A DNA stretch of 64,000 bases from Ferdinandcohnia sp047238305 (GCF_047238305.1 NZ_JBDFMO010000001.1:1240001-1304000); one strand, 5' to 3'. Positions 16,954-26,368 are shown, counted from the first letter of the stretch. A program made the numbers and translations. Notes: generated from the sequence alone by a model not told the origin.

Positions 16954-17526
16954 CTATTTTTCTAATCCATTGAAGAAATACAGTTTAAATAAATGTGAGA
17001 TTTCTTCATTTTCAAGTGGCTTGTGATTTCGTTCCCAATCAAAAATTAACGAAACATACAGCTTTAACATGACGAAAGCGGTGATTTCAGGGTTGCAAGG
17101 CTTAATCTCATCACGGTCAATTGCCTCTTGAATGATGCCTTTCACATAGTTGATGATGGCCTGCTCGACGCGTTGTACGACTTCAACAACTGCTTGCGTC
17201 CCGATATCTCTTTCTTCCTGAAACAGCTTAATTGTTAACTGGTGAGACTTACGAAATTCTAGCAATCGAAAGAGCACACGGTGTGCATTTTCATAAAAGG
17301 TACTATTTTTGTCCATCGCTTCTTCGGCTACAACCTTCATGTCTCGTATTAGAGTACTGATGATCTCATCGAATAATTCTTCTTTGTTTTTAAAAAAAGT
17401 ATAAATGGTACCTTTTCCTACGTTGGCAAGCTTGGCAACTTGGTCCATTGTTGTCGCTTTGTATCCGAATAAAGAGAATGACTTTGTAGCAGCCTCTATG
17501 ATGAGTTGTCTTCTATCAATTGCCAC
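16954..17526 (-). CDS. yhgD: TetR-family regulator (YhgD-like)
   Basis: A TetR-family repressor of about 190 residues. The N-terminal helix-turn-helix is clear: ILIEAATKSF-like helix 1, then YKATTMDQVAKLANVGKGTIYTFFKNKEELF. The C-terminal ligand domain is helical and unassignable. The start is uncertain: a TTG at 17559 lies inside the operator and is rejected, an ATG at 17541 is possible, and I prefer the GTG at 17526 because GGGGTGG lies 6 bases upstream and the protein then begins at AIDRRQLII as in relatives. It is followed by yhgE on the same strand, as in B. subtilis. Confidence 0.88.
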   Translation of the reverse strand: MAIDRRQLIIEAATKSFSLFGYKATTMDQVAKLANVGKGTIYTFFKNKEELFDEIISTLIRDMKVVAEEAMDKNSTFYENAHRVLFRLLEFRKSHQLTIKLFQEERDIGTQAVVEVVQRVEQAIINYVKGIIQEAIDRDEIKPCNPEITAFVMLKLYVSLIFDWERNHKPLENEEISHLFKLYFFNGLEK

Positions 17527-17552
17527 CTTCGACCACCCCATTTTTAGTAGTT

Positions 17553-17575
17553 TGACCAAATGAGAAATTTGGTCA
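17553..17575. promoter_or_regulatory. TetR operator, perfect 9+5+9 palindrome
   Basis: Arms TGACCAAAT and ATTTGGTCA are perfect inverted copies around a 5-base centre, directly upstream of the TetR gene. Its 23-bp length and TGAC...GTCA ends match the yhgE operator, which supports autoregulation plus control of yhgE. Confidence 0.78.
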
Positions 17576-17666
17576 TTTGATTCACAACGAACAATATATC
17601 ACATCAAAAACAGCATTGCAAATATCCATTCATTGCTAACGTTAATAATAATTTTAATAGAATAGA

Positions 17667-17902
17667 TGAAAACGTTTAAACTTTTTGGTTGAATTTCTAT
17701 TTTTCACGTGATAATATAAATCTTGTAAAGGGAATGCAACCGTTTGCGCAAAGTTGCGCAAATGTGATATAACATAGCAAATCTATTAATATCAAGGTTT
17801 TATCAGTATGAGGTATGGTTTTGTCATTTTGTGAATGATTTGAAAATTCGACAAAACATCAAAATTAATGCAAACGATTTCCTAAATTTGTGCAACGGTT
17901 CC
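17667..17902 (+). promoter_or_regulatory. promoter, cre-like site and LacI-type operators of the alpha-glucoside operon
   Basis: This gene-free stretch (17576-17936) holds a cre-like TGAAAACGTTTAAA at 17667-17680; a GCAACCGTTTGC dyad at 17736-17747; two TTGCGCAA octamers at 17744-17751 and 17754-17761; and, in the leader, GCAAACGATTTCC at 17870 and TGCAACGGTTCC at 17891. A possible promoter is TTGCGC (17744) with TATAAC 18 bases downstream. The CG-centred GCAA...TTGC sites are of the kind bound by MalR/LacI regulators, and a LacI gene lies downstream at 21081. Confidence 0.6.
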
Positions 17903-17936
17903 TTCCTTTCAAAAATGAACATATGGGGGTTTTACC

Positions 17937-19238
17937 ATGAAGGCAAAGAAATTTATCCCTACATTAATGGCACTATTAATCGTAATAAGTGTTGCACTTG
18001 TAGGATGTTCTTCAAATGAAGAAGACTCAAATAAAAGTGAAAGCGGTTCAACAACTAAGGTTGATATCTTCCAATTTAAAGTAGAATTTAAAGATCAATT
18101 TGAAGCTGTTGCAAAGCAATACGAGGAATTACATGATGGAGTTAAAATCAACATTACAACTGTCGGTGGTGGAGAAGATTACGGTGCAGCACTTCGTTCA
18201 AAATTTGCTTCAGGAGAAGAGCCAACGATCTATAATATTGGTGGACCTCAAGACGTTGCAGACTGGGCGGATAGCCTAGCAGACCTTTCTGACACAGCAG
18301 CTGCTGACGCTGCATTAGAAGGAACTCTTGAAGGTGTTTCTCAAGACGGTAAAGTCTTAGGACTTCCATTTAACCAAGAAGGATATGGATTGATTTACAA
18401 TACTGCAGTTTTCGAAAAAGCGGGAATCAATCCAGATGAGATTACAACATTCGCTGCTTTAGAAGAAGCAGTTAAAACATTAGATAGCAAGAAAGATGAA
18501 TTAGGTTTAGATGCAGTGTTTGCTCTACCAGGTAAAGAAAAATGGGTAACAGGTTTACATTTATCAAACGCATTCTTATCTCCTGAATTTGAAGGAAATG
18601 TATTAGGAACTTTCGATGCTAAATCTGTAGAGTTTAAATACGGTGATGCATTTAAGAAAGTGTTAGATTTACAAAATGAGTATTCTGTTCAACCAACAGT
18701 AAGCTTAGACTATGCAATGCAAGTAGAAGAGCTATTCTCTACTGGTCGTGTAGCAATGATTCAACAAGGTAACTGGGTATATGGTTCAATTGCTGGTATT
18801 GATGAAGAGCTTGCTAACAATGGCGTAAGTATTTTACCGATTCCAGTTGAAGGCTACAAAGAAGATTCAATCCCAGTTGGTATCCCAATGTACTGGGCTG
18901 TAAACAGCAACAAAGATGATGCAGAAGTGAAGGCAGCAAAAGATTTCTTAGATTGGTTGTACACGTCTGAAGAAGGAAAAACAGCTGTATTAGAAGACTT
19001 TAAATTCATCCCTGCATATGAAGGATTTGACGCTTCAAAAGTTTCTGATCCACTAGGAAAAGCGGTATATGAGTATTCAACAGAAGGAAAAACAATTCCT
19101 TGGGTATTCATGGGCTACCCAACTGGTTGGGGAGAGCAACAGCTTGGTGTAAATATTCAAAAATACATCAGTGGTGAAATGAGTTGGGATGACCTTGTGA
19201 AGGAATCTCAAAAAGCTTGGGAAGACTCAAGAAAATAA
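17937..19238 (+). CDS. sugar ABC transporter substrate-binding lipoprotein (CUT1/MalE-like)
   Basis: A 433-residue extracellular binding protein. The signal peptide ends in a lipobox, LVGC, with lipid-anchored Cys24. The rest has the MalE-type fold, with QEGYGLIYNTAVFEKAGI near 143 and a conserved YWAVNSNKDDAEVKAAKDFL region near 318. The two permease genes follow after a hairpin. The neighbouring alpha-glucosidases and LacI regulator suggest malto- or isomalto-oligosaccharides as substrate. The upstream region contains LacI-type and cre-like sites. GGGGG precedes the ATG. Confidence 0.88.
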   Translation: MKAKKFIPTLMALLIVISVALVGCSSNEEDSNKSESGSTTKVDIFQFKVEFKDQFEAVAKQYEELHDGVKINITTVGGGEDYGAALRSKFASGEEPTIYNIGGPQDVADWADSLADLSDTAAADAALEGTLEGVSQDGKVLGLPFNQEGYGLIYNTAVFEKAGINPDEITTFAALEEAVKTLDSKKDELGLDAVFALPGKEKWVTGLHLSNAFLSPEFEGNVLGTFDAKSVEFKYGDAFKKVLDLQNEYSVQPTVSLDYAMQVEELFSTGRVAMIQQGNWVYGSIAGIDEELANNGVSILPIPVEGYKEDSIPVGIPMYWAVNSNKDDAEVKAAKDFLDWLYTSEEGKTAVLEDFKFIPAYEGFDASKVSDPLGKAVYEYSTEGKTIPWVFMGYPTGWGEQQLGVNIQKYISGEMSWDDLVKESQKAWEDSRK

Positions 19239-19250
19239 GACTTTACAATC

Positions 19251-19288
19251 GAAAACAAGGCAGCACAACGTTGCTTTGTTTTCTTTTT
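19251..19288 (+). terminator. hairpin between binding protein and permease genes
   Basis: AAAACAAGGCA pairs with TGCTTTGTTTT, followed by CTTTTT. A leaky terminator or RNA-stabilising hairpin here would give more binding protein than permease, a common arrangement in ABC import operons. Confidence 0.72.
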
Positions 19289-19346
19289 AACAAAACGTTG
19301 ACACACTAAATGTTTCGGGATTTCGAGCAAATGGAGGAATTATACT

Positions 19347-20207
19347 ATGCGAAACCGAAATCTATGGTATTGGTTATTTTTAGCACCAACCTTATTGGCG
19401 CTTGCGGTTGTTGTAATCGTACCATTAATTTTTGGAACTTATTACTCTTTTACAAACTGGAATGGAATCAAGATTACCGAGTTTGTCGGACTTGAACACT
19501 ATCAAAAGCTCATACAAGATAAAGAATTTTTGGATTCCCTATGGTTTACCGTGAAATTTTCAGTCGTGTCCATTTTCCTGATTAACTTTTTCGGTCTATC
19601 ATTAGCCTTACTTGTTACACAAAAGCTTAAAACCAATAATATTTTACGTACGATCTTTTTCATGCCGAACTTAATTGGTGGACTCATCCTCGGATTTATT
19701 TGGCAGTTTATTTTCATGAAGGTATTTACGAGTATTGGAGATTTAACGGGTATTGCAGCGTTCAAAGGGTGGTTATCTACTGATACAACTGGTTTTTGGG
19801 CATTGGTTATTCTCATGAGTTGGCAAATGTCAGGTTATATCATGATCATCTATATTTCGTACCTAGAAAGCGTTCCACAGGAATTACTAGAAGCAGCAGA
19901 AATTGATGGAGCAAGCAGCTTCCAACGTTTTAGAAATATCACGTTCCCTCTTGTGGCACCAGCGTTTACAGTTAGTTTGTTCTTAACGTTATCAAATACG
20001 TTTAAGCTTTATGACCAAAACCTAAGTTTAACAGGCGGTGGTCCATATAACTCAACGCAAATGGTGGCAATGGATATTTTTAAAACAGCGTTCTCAGTCA
20101 ACCAATATGCATACGGACAGGCAAAAGCGATTATTTTCTTCCTAATCGTAGCAGCTATTTCATTAACACAGGTTTACATTAATAAGAAACGGGAGGTCGA
20201 AATGTAA
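19347..20207 (+). CDS. sugar ABC transporter permease (MalF-like, CUT1)
   Basis: A 286-residue permease with six predicted transmembrane segments. The EAA loop that docks the ATPase reads ELLEAAEIDGASSFQRFRNITFPLV near residues 176-200. Together with the next gene it forms the channel for the binding protein at 17937. The stop codon overlaps the next start (TAATG), which implies coupled translation. No ATPase gene lies in the operon. GGAGG precedes the ATG. Confidence 0.9.
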   Translation: MRNRNLWYWLFLAPTLLALAVVVIVPLIFGTYYSFTNWNGIKITEFVGLEHYQKLIQDKEFLDSLWFTVKFSVVSIFLINFFGLSLALLVTQKLKTNNILRTIFFMPNLIGGLILGFIWQFIFMKVFTSIGDLTGIAAFKGWLSTDTTGFWALVILMSWQMSGYIMIIYISYLESVPQELLEAAEIDGASSFQRFRNITFPLVAPAFTVSLFLTLSNTFKLYDQNLSLTGGGPYNSTQMVAMDIFKTAFSVNQYAYGQAKAIIFFLIVAAISLTQVYINKKREVEM

Positions 20208-21028
20208 TGAAAAGTAAAAAAAGAAATTTATACTTACTTGAAATAGTAGGCATTGTTCTTGGCCTCATTTGGCTCTCCCCTTTCTATTTAATGATTGTAA
20301 ACTCATTTAAAACAAAACGTGAAATTTTCACAGATACATTAAAACTACCAGATGTTTTTACATTTGATAACTATGTTCAAGCATTTGAAGAGCTTGATTT
20401 TATCCGCACCTTCTTTAACTCCGTGCTGATTACGGTCTTAGGTGTTGCGGTGATTGTTCTTTTTTCATCAATGGCAGCATATGCGTTAAACCGTCGGAAA
20501 GGAAAAATTAGCGGTCTGATTTTCTTCCTCTTCATCGCGGCCATGCTAATTCCATTCCAATCAGTCATGATTCCATTAGTATCACTGTTTGGTAAATTTG
20601 ATTTATTAAATCGATTTGGCATTATTTTTATGTATCTTGGCTTTGGTAGTAGTTTATCCATTTTCTTATATCATGGTTCCCTTCAGGGAATTTCAAAATC
20701 TTTGGATGAAGCCGCTACGATTGACGGCGCAAACAGATGGCAAATTTTCTGGCACATCATTTTCCCAATGTTAAAGCCAATTTCAGTAACGGTAGCCATT
20801 TTAAATATCATTTGGATTTGGAATGACTATCTATTACCATCCCTTGTGATTAACCAAGAAGGAATGCATACCATTCCGTTGAAGATGTTCTTCTTCTTTG
20901 GTCAATATACGAAACAATGGCATTTAGCCCTTGCAGGTTTAACAATAGCGATTATTCCGGTGATTCTTGTGTACTTCTTCATGCAAAAACACATTATCAA
21001 GGGAATTGCAGAAGGCTCTGTAAAATAA
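20207..21028 (+). CDS. sugar ABC transporter permease (MalG-like, CUT1)
   Basis: A 273-residue permease with six hydrophobic segments and an EAA loop, SLDEAATIDGANRWQIFWHIIFPML, near residues 165-189. It starts within the stop of the preceding permease gene. Like its partner it needs an ATPase from elsewhere, in Bacillus typically the multi-purpose MsmX. A hairpin with T-run follows before the regulator gene. Confidence 0.9.
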   Translation: MKSKKRNLYLLEIVGIVLGLIWLSPFYLMIVNSFKTKREIFTDTLKLPDVFTFDNYVQAFEELDFIRTFFNSVLITVLGVAVIVLFSSMAAYALNRRKGKISGLIFFLFIAAMLIPFQSVMIPLVSLFGKFDLLNRFGIIFMYLGFGSSLSIFLYHGSLQGISKSLDEAATIDGANRWQIFWHIIFPMLKPISVTVAILNIIWIWNDYLLPSLVINQEGMHTIPLKMFFFFGQYTKQWHLALAGLTIAIIPVILVYFFMQKHIIKGIAEGSVK

Positions 21029-21040
21029 AATTGGATAATC

Positions 21041-21062
21041 AAGGGGACTCCCCCTTTTTTTA
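21041..21062 (+). terminator. intra-operon terminator before the LacI gene
   Basis: AAGGGG and CCCCTT pair around a three- to four-base loop and run into seven T residues. It lies between the transporter genes and the regulator/glucosidase genes and should reduce read-through. Confidence 0.78.
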
Positions 21063-21080
21063 TATAAATGGAGGGTATGT

Positions 21081-22100
21081 ATGGCTATTACGATTAAAGA
21101 TGTCGCAAAAGAGGCAAATGTATCGCCTTCCACGGTTTCAAGGGTTATTGCGGATAACCCTCGAATAAGTGAAGAAACGAAAATACGGGTACGAGAAGCG
21201 ATGGAAAAGCTCGGGTATCACCCTAATTTTACAGCGCGTAGCTTAGCGGTGAAAAGTACGGCAACAATTGGGGTTGTGATGCCATTCTCGGCATCCCATG
21301 TGCTCCAAGACCCCTTTTTCCCGGAAGTCATTAGAGGAATCAGTGTTCAAGCCCGTGAGCATAAGTACGGAATGTATCTTTCAACAGCTGGAACTGAAGA
21401 AGAGATCTTTGAGGAAGTCGTGGGAATGGTTCAAGGTCGCCGTGTGGATGGTTTGATTCTCCTTTATTCTCGGACGGATGACCGCGTTATTAAATATCTA
21501 CAGGAAATTGACTTTCCTTTTACAGTCATTGGTCGTCCAGTGCTTGGTGCAGAACGCATTATCCATGTAGACAATGACAATATTTATATCACAAAAGTCG
21601 TAACGGAATATCTGATTGGATTGGGCCATACGAAAATTGCGTTTATTGGATTTGATGGTGACTTCGTGTTTATGCTAGACCGCCTTGAGGGGTATAAACA
21701 AGCTCTAAGTGAATCTGGGATTCCGTTTAATGAGGACTATATCGTTCATAAAAGTACACTAAGCAAAGGGAAAGAGGCAATTAAGTCCTTTTTAAAGTCT
21801 GTTGAGTCCCCTACTGCACTAGTTTGCACAGATGATTTTATCGCGATCGAGTTGATGAGTCATTTTGAGGAAATGAATATTCGAGTGCCAGAGGATGTTT
21901 CAATCGCAAGCTTCAACAATGTGTTACTTGCACAATATTCAAAGCCTCCCCTCACTTCAGTAGATATTGATATTTTTCAGCTTGGAATGGAAGGCGCGAG
22001 CTGCTTACTTGAAAAAATAAAAAATCCGAATGTCCTACCGAAACGGATTACAATACCGGCGAAGTTAATTGAACGAAAGTCGTGTGCACGGATTAAGTAG
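21081..22100 (+). CDS. LacI-family regulator of the alpha-glucoside operon (MalR-like)
   Basis: A 339-residue LacI/GalR repressor. The N-terminal helix-turn-helix is ITIKDVAKEANVSPSTVSRVI (residues 3-23) with the hinge helix FTARSLAVKSTATIGVV near 51-67, followed by a periplasmic-binding-like sugar domain. It lies between the alpha-glucoside transporter genes and the two GH13 genes, and LacI-type operator sequences sit upstream of the binding-protein gene at 17736-17902, so it most likely controls this operon in response to malto- or isomalto-oligosaccharide. GGAGGG precedes the ATG. Confidence 0.88.
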   Translation: MAITIKDVAKEANVSPSTVSRVIADNPRISEETKIRVREAMEKLGYHPNFTARSLAVKSTATIGVVMPFSASHVLQDPFFPEVIRGISVQAREHKYGMYLSTAGTEEEIFEEVVGMVQGRRVDGLILLYSRTDDRVIKYLQEIDFPFTVIGRPVLGAERIIHVDNDNIYITKVVTEYLIGLGHTKIAFIGFDGDFVFMLDRLEGYKQALSESGIPFNEDYIVHKSTLSKGKEAIKSFLKSVESPTALVCTDDFIAIELMSHFEEMNIRVPEDVSIASFNNVLLAQYSKPPLTSVDIDIFQLGMEGASCLLEKIKNPNVLPKRITIPAKLIERKSCARIK

Positions 22101-22117
22101 AAAGTAGGGAATGGGAA

Positions 22118-23803
22118 ATGGAAAATAGAACGTGTTGGAAAGAAAGCGTTGTTTATCAGATCTACCCAAGAAGCTTTAACGATACAAATGGTGACGGAAT
22201 TGGGGATTTAAAGGGAATAACCGAAAAGCTTGATTACTTAAAGGATCTCGGCGTTGATGTTATTTGGCTCTCCCCTGTCTACGAATCTCCAAATGATGAC
22301 AACGGGTATGACATCAGTAACTATCGTGAAATCATGAAAGAATTTGGTACGATGGCAGATTGGGATGAGTTGCTTTCCAAAATGCATGATCGCGGGATGA
22401 AGCTGATGATGGACTTAGTGGTCAATCATTCCTCCGATGAGCATGAATGGTTCAAGCAGTCACGAAAGTCCAAGGATAATCCGTACCGTGATTACTATAT
22501 TTGGCGTCCTGGTAAAGACGGAAAGGAACCGAATAATTGGGAGTCTGTCTTTAGTGGTTCAGCATGGAAATATGATGAGCAAACCGACGAATACTTTTTA
22601 CATCTATTTAGTCAAAAACAGCCTGATTTGAATTGGGAGAATCCACAGATTCGTCAGGAAGTCTATGACCTGATGACGTTCTGGCTTGAAAAAGGAATTG
22701 ACGGCTTCCGGATGGACGTGATCAATTTTATTTCAAAGGTACCTGGATTGCCAGATGGTGAGCTTCAGGAAGGAAAAAAATATGCGTCTGGTGCACCGTA
22801 TTATATGAACGGACCACGCATTCATGAATTTTTACAAGAAATGAATCAACAGGTTTTATCGAAGTATGACATTATGACTGTTGGTGAAATGCCTGGGGTG
22901 ACGGTCGATGAGGCGAAAGCGTATACGGGTGCAGAGCGAAATGAACTCAACATGGTCTTCCAATTCGAGCATATGGATTTAGACTCAGGTCCGACTGGAA
23001 AATGGGATTTGCGTCCATTTAATTTACTAGATTTAAAGCAAAATATTACGAAATGGCAAAAGGGGCTTGAAGGCTCTGGCTGGAACAGCTTGTATTTAAA
23101 TAACCATGATCAGCCAAGAATGGTGTCCAGGTTCGCAGATGATGGTGAATATTGGCTTGAGTCCGCGAAAATGCTCGGAACGTTTTTGCATATGTTGCAA
23201 GGAACCCCATATATATATCAAGGTGAAGAAATTGGGATGACCAATGTTCAGTTTGATTCGATTGACGATTACAAGGATATCGAAACCCTTAATATGTATA
23301 AGGAAAAAGTAGAGGCTGGTGTAGAACCGGAACAGATTATGCAGTCAATCTACGCAAAGGGAAGAGACAATGCGCGTACACCGATGCAGTGGGATGAAAG
23401 TGAAAATGCTGGGTTTACAACCGGAACACCATGGCTATCTGTAAATCCAAATTATCGTGAAATTAATGCAGCAAAACAAGTTTACGATCCGCATTCTATT
23501 TTTACCTATTATCAAAAATTAATTAAGCTACGAAAACAGCATGAGATTATTGTGTATGGCACCTATGATTTGCTGTTACCGGAGCATCCAACGATATATG
23601 CGTATACTAGAATACTAAACAATGAAAAATTACTTGTAGTATCGAATTTTTCAAAAGAGACATCATTATTTGAGCTGCCAGAAGATTGTAGATACAAAAC
23701 ACAAGAATTATTGATTAGCAATTATGAAGTAGACCGAAATGAATCAATTGAAAAAATAGAATTAAAGCCTTATGAGGCAAGAGTCTATCGGTTAACGATC
23801 TGA
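22118..23803 (+). CDS. GH13 oligo-1,6-glucosidase-type alpha-glucosidase
   Basis: A 561-residue cytoplasmic GH13 enzyme (subfamily 31 type). Catalytic residues are Asp200 in GFRMDVINF, Glu257 in VGEMPG, and Asp331 in NNHDQPR; region I is DLVVNHSSDEH near 99. QPDLNWENP near 168 is typical of oligo-1,6-glucosidases and their relatives. The residue after the nucleophile is Val201; valine here is associated with cleavage of alpha-1,6 links. It lacks a signal peptide, so it acts on imported oligosaccharides. The next gene encodes a paralogue with Ala at the same place. Confidence 0.9.
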   Translation: MENRTCWKESVVYQIYPRSFNDTNGDGIGDLKGITEKLDYLKDLGVDVIWLSPVYESPNDDNGYDISNYREIMKEFGTMADWDELLSKMHDRGMKLMMDLVVNHSSDEHEWFKQSRKSKDNPYRDYYIWRPGKDGKEPNNWESVFSGSAWKYDEQTDEYFLHLFSQKQPDLNWENPQIRQEVYDLMTFWLEKGIDGFRMDVINFISKVPGLPDGELQEGKKYASGAPYYMNGPRIHEFLQEMNQQVLSKYDIMTVGEMPGVTVDEAKAYTGAERNELNMVFQFEHMDLDSGPTGKWDLRPFNLLDLKQNITKWQKGLEGSGWNSLYLNNHDQPRMVSRFADDGEYWLESAKMLGTFLHMLQGTPYIYQGEEIGMTNVQFDSIDDYKDIETLNMYKEKVEAGVEPEQIMQSIYAKGRDNARTPMQWDESENAGFTTGTPWLSVNPNYREINAAKQVYDPHSIFTYYQKLIKLRKQHEIIVYGTYDLLLPEHPTIYAYTRILNNEKLLVVSNFSKETSLFELPEDCRYKTQELLISNYEVDRNESIEKIELKPYEARVYRLTI

Positions 23804-23833
23804 GTAGAAATGCAAAAAGAAGAGGGATAAAAA

Positions 23834-25495
23834 ATGAAGCAGGTATGGTGGAAGGAAGCTGTCGCTTATCAGATCTATCCAAGAAGCTTTATGGATTCGA
23901 ATGGTGATGGAATCGGTGACTTACAAGGGATTATTTCAAAACTAGATTATGTAAAAGACCTTGGCATTGATGTTATTTGGATTTGTCCTGTCTATAAATC
24001 GCCAAATGACGATAATGGATATGATATTAGTGACTATCAGGACATAATGGCTGACTTTGGAAAGATGGCCGATTTTGATGAACTTCTCGAGAAGACGCAC
24101 AAACGTGGGATGAAGTTGATTATTGACTTGGTGATCAACCATACAAGTGATGAGCATCCTTGGTTTATTGAATCTCGTTCTTCAAAGGATAATCCAAAGC
24201 GTGATTGGTATATTTGGAGTGACGGTAAAGACGGGAAGGAACCAAATAACTGGGAAAGTATTTTTAGTGGTCCAGCTTGGGAATTTGATGAGGAAACGGG
24301 TCAATATTACATGCATATTTTCTCAACAAAGCAACCTGATTTAAACTGGGAAAATAAAAAGGTTCGTCATGAGTTATACAGCATGATCAACTGGTGGCTC
24401 GATAAAGGGATTGACGGCTTCCGAGTAGATGCCATCAGCCATATTAAAAAGGTTCCAGGTTTCCCGGATATGCCAAATCCAAACGGTTTAAAATATGTTC
24501 CGTCCTATGATGGTCATATGAATCGCCCGGGAATCCAAGAATTTTTACAGGAATTAAAAGAAGAAACGTTTGCGAAATATGACATTATGACCGTTGGGGA
24601 AGCAAATGGTGTTAGTGCAGATAACGCAGACGAATGGGTCGATGAGAAGCAAGGAAAATTCAATATGGTCTTCCAGTTTGAGCACCTAGGTCTTTGGGAT
24701 GTAGAAAAAAGGGAGCTGGATGTCGTTAGTCTAAAAAAGGTTCTTACAAGATGGCAAAAAGGACTTGAAAACAAAGGCTGGAATGCATTGTTTATCGAGA
24801 ACCACGACCAACCACGTGTCGTTTCAACATGGGGAAATGACCAGGAATTTTGGAAGCAAAGCGCAACAGCTCTTGGTGCAATGTACTTCTTTATGCAAGG
24901 AACTCCGTTCATCTATCAAGGTCAAGAAATTGGGATGACAAATGTGGAATTCCAGACAATTGACGAGTATAACGATGTCGCAACAAAAAACCTGTATCGG
25001 GAAAAGCGCAGTGAAGGCGTTTCACACGAAGAAATTATGAAGGGAATTTGGGCGACAAGTCGTGATAACTCACGTACGCCAATGCAGTGGTCGAGTGATG
25101 TAAATGCTGGTTTTACTGAAGGTAAGCCATGGATGGGTGTAAACCCAAATTTTACAGAAATCAATGTTGAAAAGCAGTTGGCTGATAACGATTCAGTATT
25201 GCATTTTTATAAAAAAATGATTGCACTCAAAAAGAGTAACAAGGTTTTCACTTATGGTGTATATGATTTGTTGTTAGAGGAAGATCCACAACTGTATGTG
25301 TACACACGAACACTTGATGACGAGAAAGTGATTGTGGTAACGAATTTATCTTCTGAAAGAGCGGTTTGTCGTGTGCCTGAGGGCGAGTTTACGTACGATG
25401 GGCTGATGATAGCTAATTATCCGGTTGAGGCGCATGAGGAAACTGATCTGGTTGAATTAAGACCGTATGAGGCACGAGTGTATCGATTGGCGTAA
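23834..25495 (+). CDS. GH13 alpha-glucosidase, probably alpha-1,4-acting paralogue
   Basis: A 553-residue GH13 enzyme closely related to the preceding one over its whole length. Catalytic residues are Asp199 in GFRVDAISH, Glu256 in VGEANG, and Asp325 in ENHDQPR. The position after the nucleophile is Ala200, which in characterised Bacillus relatives goes with alpha-1,4 rather than alpha-1,6 activity. I infer that the pair divides the two linkages of starch-derived oligosaccharides. AGAGGGA precedes the ATG, and a strong hairpin ends the operon. Confidence 0.9.
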   Translation: MKQVWWKEAVAYQIYPRSFMDSNGDGIGDLQGIISKLDYVKDLGIDVIWICPVYKSPNDDNGYDISDYQDIMADFGKMADFDELLEKTHKRGMKLIIDLVINHTSDEHPWFIESRSSKDNPKRDWYIWSDGKDGKEPNNWESIFSGPAWEFDEETGQYYMHIFSTKQPDLNWENKKVRHELYSMINWWLDKGIDGFRVDAISHIKKVPGFPDMPNPNGLKYVPSYDGHMNRPGIQEFLQELKEETFAKYDIMTVGEANGVSADNADEWVDEKQGKFNMVFQFEHLGLWDVEKRELDVVSLKKVLTRWQKGLENKGWNALFIENHDQPRVVSTWGNDQEFWKQSATALGAMYFFMQGTPFIYQGQEIGMTNVEFQTIDEYNDVATKNLYREKRSEGVSHEEIMKGIWATSRDNSRTPMQWSSDVNAGFTEGKPWMGVNPNFTEINVEKQLADNDSVLHFYKKMIALKKSNKVFTYGVYDLLLEEDPQLYVYTRTLDDEKVIVVTNLSSERAVCRVPEGEFTYDGLMIANYPVEAHEETDLVELRPYEARVYRLA

Positions 25496-25502
25496 TTTTA
25501 GG

Positions 25503-25530
25503 ACCCCTATGTTTGAAGTGACATAGGGGT
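25503..25530. terminator. hairpin between converging operons
   Basis: Perfect 10-base arms ACCCCTATGT and ACATAGGGGT around an 8-base loop, between the end of the glucosidase operon and the end of the minus-strand transporter operon. There is no long T-run, but its placement fits a bidirectional terminator. Confidence 0.75.
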
Positions 25531-25546
25531 TATGTTATAGGCTAAC

Positions 25547-26368
25547 CTACCCCTTCACAGAACCCGCAAGAAGGCCACGGACAAAGTATTTGCCGAGGAA
25601 GATGTAGACGAGTAACGTTGGAAGAGCTGCAAGTAGAGCCCCTGCCATTTGCACGTTCCATTGGACAATCTGACTGCCTGATAAATTTTGTAAGGCGACC
25701 ATGATAGGTTGTTGGTCTGATGTTGTAATCGTAACCGCAAATAAGAACTCATTCCAAATATTTGTAAATTGCCAGATGACAACAACAACAAAGCCAGAAA
25801 TAGAAAGAGGTACCATAATATATCTAAAAATTCGCAGGAAGCCGGCTCCATCTATTTTTGCTGATTCAATCATTTCATCAGGAATATTGGCGTAAAAGTT
25901 CCTAAACATGAGTGTCGTAATCGGAATTCCATACACCACATGGACAAAAATAAGTCCGGTAATCGAGTTATATAGGCCAACTTCTCGTAAAAATTGAATC
26001 ATTGGAATTAAAATGCTTTGATACGGGATAAACATCCCGAATAAAATCAATGTAAATAACGTATTAGCTCCTTTAAAACGCCATTTCGATAAGACATAAC
26101 CATTCAATGCGCCTAATAAGGCAGAAAGCAAAGTTGCAGGTATTACTAAATAAATGGAATTAAGAAAATTTGGGACAAGCTTTTCAAATGCGAGCTGATA
26201 GCTGCTAAAATCAAGTGTGGCAGGTAATTTCCACATTTCGCTTAATGAAATTTGATCAAGTGGCTTAAGGCTCGTCACGATTATCACGTAAATGGGCATT
26301 AAATAAAAAAGGCTGAGGCCAATTAGCACTAGGTAAAGCAATGGCCGAGTGATTGTTTTAATGGTCAT
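25547..26368 (-). CDS. sugar ABC transporter permease (MalG-like), second system
   Basis: A 273-residue permease with about six transmembrane segments and an EAA loop, EMIESAKIDGAGFLRIFRYIMVPLS, near residues 165-189. It is the last gene of the minus-strand transporter operon; its start overlaps the end of the preceding permease gene by 4 bases. The pattern (binding protein, MalF-type, MalG-type, no ATPase) repeats that of the first system at 17937-21028, although the proteins are clearly different. The substrate is not known. Confidence 0.88.
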   Translation of the reverse strand: MTIKTITRPLLYLVLIGLSLFYLMPIYVIIVTSLKPLDQISLSEMWKLPATLDFSSYQLAFEKLVPNFLNSIYLVIPATLLSALLGALNGYVLSKWRFKGANTLFTLILFGMFIPYQSILIPMIQFLREVGLYNSITGLIFVHVVYGIPITTLMFRNFYANIPDEMIESAKIDGAGFLRIFRYIMVPLSISGFVVVVIWQFTNIWNEFLFAVTITTSDQQPIMVALQNLSGSQIVQWNVQMAGALLAALPTLLVYIFLGKYFVRGLLAGSVKG

